The notes under the pieces are model-generated. The model worked only from the letters and a program-made list of their open reading frames with translations. It made no database searches and was not told where the DNA came from. From UMGS363 sp051881815 (GTDB lineage: Bacteria > Bacillota > Clostridia > Oscillospirales > Ruminococcaceae): DNA of 15,770 nt. This document shows, in pieces, positions 4,354 to 10,835 of this stretch. Position 1 is the stretch's first letter; each line of letters begins with the position of its first letter. The translations under genes and the position numbers were made by a program. The DNA is taken from assembly GCA_051881815.1 (NCBI GenBank), contig JBJEQP010000051.1, positions 1 through 15,770 of the forward strand, given 5' to 3'.

Positions 4354-7295
4354 CGCAGACTGCGGTGACAACAGCAGCTTCGACCGCATTAGCGGAAACA
4401 GAAGGCTTCTCGGATAGTATGACCGACGAAGAAGCAATTTCCGAGGTTGCAGCCAGAGCTGTTTCAGAAGCTATGGAAAATGCGGGAGTAACAAGTGCTG
4501 CGGAAAGTGAGGAAGTACCCGAAAGTGAAATGATGGAGCAGGAAACAGAAGTTATTACAACAGAAGTTTCAACATTTCCGCACACTATTGTTGAAAGTAA
4601 AAGAGATATTACAGAAGTGATTATCGAAGAAATTGCTACCGAAGCCGAAAATACAGCTGTTCTTCTTCCCGAAGAAGCAGAGATAGTAACTGAAAGTGTT
4701 ACAGAGGTTACGGGAGTAACCGAAACTGTACCAAAGGTTTCAATAGAGCCGCAGCAGATAATCGGACCTCTGATTATTGTCGGACTTGGTGCTGCAGCAC
4801 TTGCTTTGAAGAAATTTGGCGGCAAGAAAAAAGTGACCGACCACAAATCAGCAAAAGCAAGGGATGCTGCAAGGCTTGAAGCCGCAAAGTCGAGCAAATC
4901 AAAGAAAAAAAGCAAGTCGGATAAGTCGGAAAGGGAAAAGAAAAACCTTTCGAAGAGAGTTCTGGAAACAATTCCGTACAAGAAAATTCTTGCGGATAAT
5001 ATTTGGTTTCTCGGTAAAAAGATGTATTCCAAAGCCTATACCTTTGATGACATCAACTTCAATCTTGCTGACGAAGAACAGCAGTATATGTATCTTGAAC
5101 GCTATATCGAGTTTATGAATGTGCTTGATGATACGGTGGACTGTCAGATCTGTCTTTGGAACAGCAAGATAAATATGGAGGAGTTCAGACACAGAACCCT
5201 TATGAAGCAGAGAGCTGATGACTTCTTTAATCTCCGCTTTGAGTACAACAATCGTGTGCTTGAAGAGAATATAAAGAAAGGTCAGAACGCAATTCAGAAG
5301 CATATGTACATTACCCTGACGATAAAGGCTCCCGATGAAGAAACGGCAGCAAGAAAGTTCAAGTCATTGGATATTGCAGCAATAAATTCATTCAATCGTA
5401 TCGGCAACACCAATATGAGAGAGCTTACATCGCAGGAACGTGTGGAAATGCTCAAGGATTTCTATATAGGAACAGATGAAGATCCTGTTCCAACTCTCAC
5501 TTCCGAGGATTACGCAAAGGGCAGAGAAAAATTGTACTGCGCTCCAGATTATTTCGACTTTAAAAAAGACTACTTTATGTTCAATGATACCTATGCAAAG
5601 ACAATTTTTATCCGTGAATATCCCGCAACAGCAACTTCGGATATCTTTACGGACTTGCTTGCAACGGGCATTGAAATAATGATCACCACAAACATTGAAA
5701 CTTACGATACTGCCGCTGCAAGAAAGCTGGTGCAGCACCAGATAACGGCGCTCGACACCGATATGGCAAAGCGAGAGGTTGCGGCAGCACAGCACGGAAA
5801 CTTCTCGTCGCAGATGCCACAGCGTATAAAAAATCAGCGTGACAGTATGGTGGCGGTATTCGATAAGATCACTACTAAAGACCAGAAACTGTTCCTTACA
5901 AACATTCAGATCCTCATTAAGGCAAAGTCCTATGAGGAACTGATGAATAACACGGAGATCATCGAAAGCACTTTGAAGCGTTCGGGCTGCGTTAAGGGAG
6001 AGATGGCGTGGCAGCAGGAGGACGGAATGTGCGATTGCCTGCCTTGCGGCTATCAGCGTAAGTTCGGATGGCAGAGAACGATGCCTTCTGAATCAGTGGC
6101 AATATTTATTCCCTTCAATGTAAGAGAAATGCAGATGAAAAATTCTGTATATTACGGACTGAATGTGCTTTCCCACAACATCATAATGTTCGACCGTATG
6201 ACTGGACTTATCAATCCATCGGGATTTGTTCTTGCCTGCCCCGGTTCGGGAAAATCATTCCTTGTCAAGAGGGAAATAGTTGATGTATTCCTCAGAAACC
6301 CCAATGCTGACATTCTCGTAATTGATCCCGAACGTGAGTATTGGAAGCTGGCAGAAGCCTTTAACGGAACGGTTGTAAAATTCTCTAACGGTTCCAAGAG
6401 CTACATCAATCCATTCGATTTCGATATTGCTCTTCTCGATGATGATGAGATCGACGTTATCGCCGACAAGTGCCAGCTAATTACATCATTTATCAGCTGT
6501 ATGGACAGCAAGCATCCGTTAAATGCACAGGAAAAATCCTTTGTTGACCGCTGCGTCCGTAAGGCGTACATAAAATCGGGAGTGCTTGATACTCTTGATC
6601 CTGCGGATATGCCAACCCTCGGAACATTCCTTGACTGTATGAAGGAAGAAACGGAGAACATCAACAAGGATATGAAGGACAAGCTGATCGTTACTATTGA
6701 TATGTATGTAAACGGTTCTGCAAAGTATTTCAATAATCAGACCAACATCGACACCGACAACAGATTTATCAGCTACGACATTCGTGACCTTAACGGCAAT
6801 CTGAAAACACAGTCAATGCTCTTGATACTTGACTATATATGGAACAGACTGTCACGCAACAGAGATTTGGGACGGGCAACGTATATCTACTTTGATGAAG
6901 CACATCTGCTTTTTGCGGATGAATATGCCCTTGATTATCTCCGTATGCTCTGGAAACGTGCAAGAAAGTACGGCGGCGTTCTTACAGGAATCACGCAGAA
7001 TGTTGAAGATTTGCTGAAAGACGATAAATCCCGTTCAATGCTGTCGAACTCGGAATACCTTGCACTTTTGAAGCAGAATCCCACAGACGCAGCAAAGCTG
7101 CAGGACATTCTGCATTTCACGGACAGCGAGATACAGTATGTCAACGATACTCCGCCCGGACACGGTATTCTTGTTCTCGGCGGTAAAGACAAGATTCCTT
7201 TCTACGACGAATTTCCGAAGGATACAGAGCTATATAGCAAGATGACAACCAACTTCTCGGAAACAGCCAAGATGCTTGAAACGAAAGCAGAATAA
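4338..7295 (+). CDS. VirB4/TraE-type ATPase with acidic membrane-anchored N-terminal extension
   Basis: A 985-residue ATPase that powers the conjugative channel. The Walker A motif is CPGSGKS with the lysine at residue 639, and the Walker B motif is IYFDEAHLLF with Asp853/Glu854. The region 205-620 matches the VirB4 N-terminal domain (IPYKKILADNIWF, YTFDDINFNL). C-terminal motifs such as LTGITQNVEDLL and LSNSEYLALLKQNPTDA are typical of TraE/VirB4 in ICEs. Unusual is the first ~200 residues. Residues 1-138 are acidic and rich in Glu, Thr and Val. A single hydrophobic helix follows at 141-158 (IIGPLIIVGLGAAALALKKF), then a Lys-rich linker to about 200. By the positive-inside rule the acidic part would face outside. 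The start has AGGAGG at 4324-4329, eight bases upstream, so the extension is probably translated. VirB4 proteins usually lack such an ectodomain. Confidence 0.95.
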   Translation: MPEEMTQTAVTTAASTALAETEGFSDSMTDEEAISEVAARAVSEAMENAGVTSAAESEEVPESEMMEQETEVITTEVSTFPHTIVESKRDITEVIIEEIATEAENTAVLLPEEAEIVTESVTEVTGVTETVPKVSIEPQQIIGPLIIVGLGAAALALKKFGGKKKVTDHKSAKARDAARLEAAKSSKSKKKSKSDKSEREKKNLSKRVLETIPYKKILADNIWFLGKKMYSKAYTFDDINFNLADEEQQYMYLERYIEFMNVLDDTVDCQICLWNSKINMEEFRHRTLMKQRADDFFNLRFEYNNRVLEENIKKGQNAIQKHMYITLTIKAPDEETAARKFKSLDIAAINSFNRIGNTNMRELTSQERVEMLKDFYIGTDEDPVPTLTSEDYAKGREKLYCAPDYFDFKKDYFMFNDTYAKTIFIREYPATATSDIFTDLLATGIEIMITTNIETYDTAAARKLVQHQITALDTDMAKREVAAAQHGNFSSQMPQRIKNQRDSMVAVFDKITTKDQKLFLTNIQILIKAKSYEELMNNTEIIESTLKRSGCVKGEMAWQQEDGMCDCLPCGYQRKFGWQRTMPSESVAIFIPFNVREMQMKNSVYYGLNVLSHNIIMFDRMTGLINPSGFVLACPGSGKSFLVKREIVDVFLRNPNADILVIDPEREYWKLAEAFNGTVVKFSNGSKSYINPFDFDIALLDDDEIDVIADKCQLITSFISCMDSKHPLNAQEKSFVDRCVRKAYIKSGVLDTLDPADMPTLGTFLDCMKEETENINKDMKDKLIVTIDMYVNGSAKYFNNQTNIDTDNRFISYDIRDLNGNLKTQSMLLILDYIWNRLSRNRDLGRATYIYFDEAHLLFADEYALDYLRMLWKRARKYGGVLTGITQNVEDLLKDDKSRSMLSNSEYLALLKQNPTDAAKLQDILHFTDSEIQYVNDTPPGHGILVLGGKDKIPFYDEFPKDTELYSKMTTNFSETAKMLETKAE

Positions 7296-7310
7296 GGATA
7301 GGAGGTCCGT

Positions 7311-9728
7311 ATGGCAGATAAGAATAAAAAGGGGAGTGATACTCCGAAATCCGACAAGAAAATTGTCCTGCGTGACTTGAAATCTTCTCAATATGCGAGG
7401 AAGAAATACACCGTCAAGAGTACCGACAGATATACGGATTCAAAAGAAGCTTGTGTTGAAGCAGGAAACAAAGTTGCATCTGAAAACTCTGTCAATATCA
7501 ATAATGGTAACAGCAAAAAATCTCGCAACGCTGCTCAGAAATCAATGGTATCTTCCAAGAGGGACAGCAGCAGAGAAAAGAGAGCCGCATATATCAAGGA
7601 AAAGCTTCAAAGAGATATTGCTGCAGATAAAGCCGATGCCTATTCGGATAGTGATAATCTTCCCGATAGTTTTCAGTCCCCACCGGGGACTGAATCAGTG
7701 GGGACTGCCTTGAAGGAAAACACCGAGAATAAGTTTCAAAGCCGATTTCTTGGCAATTCTGAAAAAATCGGTGAATACAAGCATAAAAACAGCCTTGAAA
7801 ATGCAGAGGTAAGACAGGCGTATAAGAACAAAATGCTTGAAGCGCAGATGAAAAAGCGTAAAGAAGCTATTGTTGACCGAAGTCAGGCACAGACCAATGC
7901 AGCACTTATATCAGCAGAAAAAGCGAGGACTGCTGCAATGAAAAGCGCCGATGCGGAAACAAACATTAGAGATAATGTCATTCCCGGACTTGAAATTGCC
8001 GGAGAGTATATTTCTGCGGTAAAAAATGGAGATGCAGTTGGAATGATAACTCAGCCGGCTGTCAGCGTTATAAAAAACAATATGGGCAGCTTGAGTGGAA
8101 TATCGGATGGCATATCAACCATTTCGGGAGCTGTTCAGGATTCAGATTCGGTAGGCGGCGCAGCTGCAAATGCGGTAACGAACCTTGCTGCGAGTAAGAT
8201 AAAAAGTGTTGTGACTAATGCACTTTTCAAACCTTCGGATGAAAAAATTGCAGAACGTCTGGAAAAGAAATTAAGGCATATTGACCGTAAATCTGATAAA
8301 CAGATGAGCCGTATTCAGAAAGAAAAAGCAGAAGCAATGAACGGCTCCATAAGCAAAAATCTTGAAAAAAAGCTTGATAAAATTGAGCGAAATCAAGAGA
8401 AGTATAAACATAAGCTTGCTAAACAGCGTAAGGAACTGCAGCGCAAACATCAGAAGAACATCTATATAAAGCATAACAGAAAAAATCCAGCTTTTGTAGG
8501 AAATAAGCTGAAAAAGAAAGTCGGCGGTGCAGGTGGAAAAAGTAAACTTCTGCTGCTCGGTTCGGGAGCATCGGTGATGTTTGTAATCCTCGTCATAATC
8601 ATTCTCCTTATTCTTATCGCTTCGTTCTTTTCTTGGCTAACACCGTATGATTATTCTCTTGCAGGTGATGACAGCGGAGAGCAGACAGAAGCTAAAACAG
8701 AGGAAGAAATAATTGACGGATATGCAAATCTGATACAGAACTATATGGATGTTACCCAGGCGTATTATTACCTTGTTTACGGCGATTGGTATGGCGGCGT
8801 GTATGACTATCCAGCACCGGATATTTCTTTTGCGGATTTTCTTGCAGAGTTTCAGAGCAAGTTGATAAGTGATATTCAGGCAAAATACTCGGCTGCGTTT
8901 GCAAATGCCAAAACTCCGGAAGAGGTTTCTGCAATAAGCCGTGCAATGTCGGCAGAAATATCAGCAGCACTTCAGGCATCGGTTAGTCAAGCAAGAATTG
9001 AATATGATGCGTTGATGAAAGCTCTGGATGATTCGATGAAAGCGAAAGAGCGCCGTCAGCATTATGAAGTGTATAACAGCGGCGGAGGAAATGGTGCGCC
9101 TGATTCTTCCGAGTTCACCGGAATGCCTATTGTTGGAACAAACCACTTCGGTAATGTTGAGATAAAAAGTGACTTGTCTGCAGAAGAACTGCTTGCAATG
9201 ACAGCGCTATACAAATCTTTGAAGGTTATAGGCAGCGAAGATGAAGCGGATGCCGATGCAGAAGTGGTATATAACATTACTGCCGATGATATTATGGAGT
9301 TTTTCAAGGAAACTGAGTTTATCCCAATAACCACAGAGATAACTCACGAACATCCTTGCGACGGAACCTGCAGACGTCGATTGATAGGAGATTATGAATC
9401 GGGATATTCGTGGGAGTATTACTGCAATAACGATCACGATCAGCTCACCGGTGAGATAGGCGCTTGCAAAACCAAGGACGAGCTGATTGAAAAAATCTTT
9501 GAACTTACCAATGCGGAAGAAAGCGGAATAGATGAAGAATCAGCAGAGGAGATAAAAGAATCTTATCTCAAAACGATCAATGAGAAGCTGGGTATATCCG
9601 AAAGGGATTATCGTCAGTTCGGAGCTGCGGATAATGTGCGGGCTAAGGCTTTTTATGAAATGCTTATAGATCCCGATAAAGGCAGTATTCCAAACAACTT
9701 CTGGACAGTTGATACTCCTCTCGGTTGA
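7311..9728 (+). CDS. Large single-pass membrane protein of the conjugation system (CD1108-like, no hydrolase domain seen)
   Basis: An 805-residue protein in the slot after VirB4 where Firmicutes ICEs encode a large membrane-anchored CD1108-like protein, often with a peptidoglycan hydrolase. Residues 1-410 are charged and mostly helical, with a Lys/Glu coiled-coil stretch around 310-400. A strong transmembrane helix lies at about 417-443 (MFVILVIIILLILIASFF). The extracellular part (444-805) has a Tyr-rich patch, a long Ala-rich helix, a Gly/Ser linker, and a Cys/His cluster (HPCDGTC with Cys683/Cys687, then Cys705, His709 and Cys719) that may bind metal or form disulfides. No NlpC/P60, CHAP, lysozyme or M23 motif is recognisable, so it ends without the catalytic part often found in relatives. 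It may be VirB8-like scaffolding. The AGGAGG at 7300-7305 supports the start. A short palindrome cluster lies in the coding sequence at 7673-7707. Confidence 0.7.
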   Translation: MADKNKKGSDTPKSDKKIVLRDLKSSQYARKKYTVKSTDRYTDSKEACVEAGNKVASENSVNINNGNSKKSRNAAQKSMVSSKRDSSREKRAAYIKEKLQRDIAADKADAYSDSDNLPDSFQSPPGTESVGTALKENTENKFQSRFLGNSEKIGEYKHKNSLENAEVRQAYKNKMLEAQMKKRKEAIVDRSQAQTNAALISAEKARTAAMKSADAETNIRDNVIPGLEIAGEYISAVKNGDAVGMITQPAVSVIKNNMGSLSGISDGISTISGAVQDSDSVGGAAANAVTNLAASKIKSVVTNALFKPSDEKIAERLEKKLRHIDRKSDKQMSRIQKEKAEAMNGSISKNLEKKLDKIERNQEKYKHKLAKQRKELQRKHQKNIYIKHNRKNPAFVGNKLKKKVGGAGGKSKLLLLGSGASVMFVILVIIILLILIASFFSWLTPYDYSLAGDDSGEQTEAKTEEEIIDGYANLIQNYMDVTQAYYYLVYGDWYGGVYDYPAPDISFADFLAEFQSKLISDIQAKYSAAFANAKTPEEVSAISRAMSAEISAALQASVSQARIEYDALMKALDDSMKAKERRQHYEVYNSGGGNGAPDSSEFTGMPIVGTNHFGNVEIKSDLSAEELLAMTALYKSLKVIGSEDEADADAEVVYNITADDIMEFFKETEFIPITTEITHEHPCDGTCRRRLIGDYESGYSWEYYCNNDHDQLTGEIGACKTKDELIEKIFELTNAEESGIDEESAEEIKESYLKTINEKLGISERDYRQFGAADNVRAKAFYEMLIDPDKGSIPNNFWTVDTPLG
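7673..7707. repeat. Overlapping short palindromes inside the 805-residue protein gene
   Basis: TCAGTCCCC (7673-7681) is followed after three bases by its perfect complement GGGGACTGA (7685-7693). The CAGTCCCCAC at 7674-7683 is also the exact reverse complement of GTGGGGACTG at 7698-7707. The first arm can therefore pair with either of two downstream arms. It stays in frame and encodes a non-conserved-looking Pro/Gly/Ser/Thr stretch (QSPPGTESVGT). Confidence 0.7.
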
Positions 9729-9750
9729 AAAGAAATTAGGAGGTTTCATA

Positions 9751-10068
9751 ATGAGGAAAATATTGAAATGGGTATGTGAACACAAGGATGAACCGAGCTT
9801 CAAATATACGGCTATCATTATTGTCCTTATTGTTCTTGCTATCGGAGTACAGATCTTTGATAACATTCGCACAGAATGGGAAACTAAAGAAGCTGTAGAA
9901 TCCGTAGTTTCGGAAAATGTACCCGAAGAAGAGGATAATGAAAAAGAAAATGCTGTTATCGAGTTTCTCGATAACAGCAAGCTCCACGTATTTCTGCTTG
10001 GTGTAACAGGAATTACCCTTGCTTATGTTGAGCATCGCAAAAAACATAAAATCAAGGAAAGCAGGTGA
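9751..10068 (+). CDS. Small two-helix membrane protein of unknown function
   Basis: A 105-residue protein with a hydrophobic helix near residues 19-36 (YTAIIIVLIVLAIGVQIF) and a second near 78-92 (LHVFLLGVTGITLAY). An acidic loop rich in Glu joins them, and the tail is basic (EHRKKHKIKESR). The start is set by AGGAGG at 9738-9743, seven bases before the ATG; an in-frame ATG at 9709 lies inside the preceding gene and has no ribosome site. It is the last gene of the mating-channel operon and its stop lies only 13 nt from the stop of the opposite-strand gene at 10082. Function is not recognised; by position and topology it may be an accessory channel component. Confidence 0.7.
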   Translation: MRKILKWVCEHKDEPSFKYTAIIIVLIVLAIGVQIFDNIRTEWETKEAVESVVSENVPEEEDNEKENAVIEFLDNSKLHVFLLGVTGITLAYVEHRKKHKIKESR

Positions 10069-10081
10069 CACTCAATATCAG

Positions 10082-10288
10082 TCAGCGGATAGGATTGTTT
10101 TTACAGTATTCCATCGCTTGATTGCAAAAATCATCAAGTGTTACATCATCGAATTTTTCGTGCTGCCATTTTGTATAGTCGAATGGCTCACGGATCAAAT
10201 TGGATATGAACACCTCGGTTTCGACAATTCCAAGATTTCTTATCAGGCAATTCATAGCATCGTTCATTATTACAGTAGTGTTACGCAT
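10082..10288 (-). CDS. Small partner protein of the PIN-domain gene
   Basis: A 68-residue acidic protein (AMNCLIRNLGIVETEVFISN, then REPFDYTKWQHEKFDD) of a type that I recall accompanying PIN-domain genes in gut Firmicutes; that recollection is not checked here. The gene overlaps the end of the PIN gene: an ATG at 10294 shares ATGA with its stop, but the GGAGGG at 10300-10295 is better spaced for the ATG at 10288, so I use that. It contains a conserved-looking FDYTxWQ motif and no DNA-binding fold that I can recognise. If the pair is a toxin-antitoxin module, this would be the antitoxin, placed second rather than first. Antitoxin function is inference from pairing and size. Confidence 0.65.
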   Translation of the reverse strand: MRNTTVIMNDAMNCLIRNLGIVETEVFISNLIREPFDYTKWQHEKFDDVTLDDFCNQAMEYCKNNPIR

Positions 10289-10290
10289 AA

Positions 10291-10734
10291 TCATCCCTCC
10301 AATATGGTGATCAAGTCAATGGGGTTAATTATTTTTACTTCATCTGATGAATACTTAAGTAATCTGATGTCTGTTGTTACAAAGTAATCGGCTTTGCCCT
10401 CAATAGCGCAGGAAACGTGCAGAGCATCTTTAGTTTTAATGCCCGTTTTCATAATTTCTCCTGCACGTTGTTTAATGATTTCAACATTGCTTTCATCTAT
10501 ATAGATCACAGCATTTGAGAAGAAATCAAAAATAGCGTTTTTTCTGATTGCAAAAGGGTTCTGGGAATTTTCATATACCGAAATAAATGAATATATCAAA
10601 TCCAATTTGCCGTCCACAATTTGCTTCTGAATGAAAAGCTTTGCCTGTGCTTCGAGATTTATGCGCAGCTGAGTCTGATCATCGTAAGGACGGTTATAGC
10701 AGCAGGTATCAAGATAAACTTTTACATTACCCAT
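10291..10734 (-). CDS. PIN-domain protein, probable ribonuclease (toxin-like)
   Basis: A 147-residue PIN-domain protein. The four acidic positions of the fold are visible: Asp9 in VYLDTCCYNRPYDD, Glu55 in SVYENSQNP, Asp103 in TKDALHVSCAI, and Asp122 in FVTTDIRLLKYSS. PIN domains are Mg2+-dependent endoribonucleases and include VapC toxins. The CCYNRPYDD signature belongs to a subfamily common in Firmicutes and is not classic VapC. The gene runs opposite to all others in the window, with AAAGGAGC upstream of the start and its own promoter near 10790-10817. It forms an operon with the 68-residue gene through a 4-bp overlap. Context suggests an addiction or abortive-infection type cargo of the element; whether it is toxic cannot be judged from sequence. 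Confidence 0.85.
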   Translation of the reverse strand: MGNVKVYLDTCCYNRPYDDQTQLRINLEAQAKLFIQKQIVDGKLDLIYSFISVYENSQNPFAIRKNAIFDFFSNAVIYIDESNVEIIKQRAGEIMKTGIKTKDALHVSCAIEGKADYFVTTDIRLLKYSSDEVKIINPIDLITILEG

Positions 10735-10769
10735 AAGAAAGCTCCTTTGTATATATCGGATAAATACGG

Positions 10770-10797
10770 TTGCTTAATTCCCTATCTATATTATATC
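10770..10797 (+). promoter_or_regulatory. Possible rightward promoter for topB
   Basis: TTGCTT (10770-10775) and TATATC (10792-10797) with a 16-bp spacer lie ahead of the topB ribosome site. The match is moderate. The -10 would overlap the -10 of the leftward PIN promoter. Confidence 0.35.
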
Positions 10798-10817
10798 AAA
10801 AGAATCAAAAAAATCAA
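10790..10817 (-). promoter_or_regulatory. Sigma-70-type promoter of the PIN-domain operon
   Basis: Read on the minus strand: -35 TTGATT (10817-10812), a 16-bp spacer, and a consensus -10 TATAAT (10795-10790). This lies about 55 bases before the PIN gene start and gives the module a transcript of its own. Confidence 0.7.
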
Positions 10818-10835
10818 TAGGAAAGGAAAAATAAT

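Noticed and set aside
4289..5032. Leftward 247-codon open frame opposite the VirB4 N-terminus
   Set aside because: It is a Ser/Val-rich mirror of the Glu/Thr/Val-rich coding strand and lacks a ribosome site; the forward gene is certain.
7673..7707. CRISPR-like repeat
   Set aside because: Only one short cluster, arms in opposite orientation with no regular spacers, and it lies inside a coding gene.
9709..9750. Earlier start for the 105-residue membrane protein
   Set aside because: The ATG at 9709 is inside the preceding gene with no ribosome site, whereas AGGAGG at 9738-9743 is well spaced from the ATG at 9751.
10019..10387. Forward 122-codon open frame after the 105-residue gene
   Set aside because: It lies over the two minus-strand genes, whose PIN motifs, overlap and ribosome sites are convincing.
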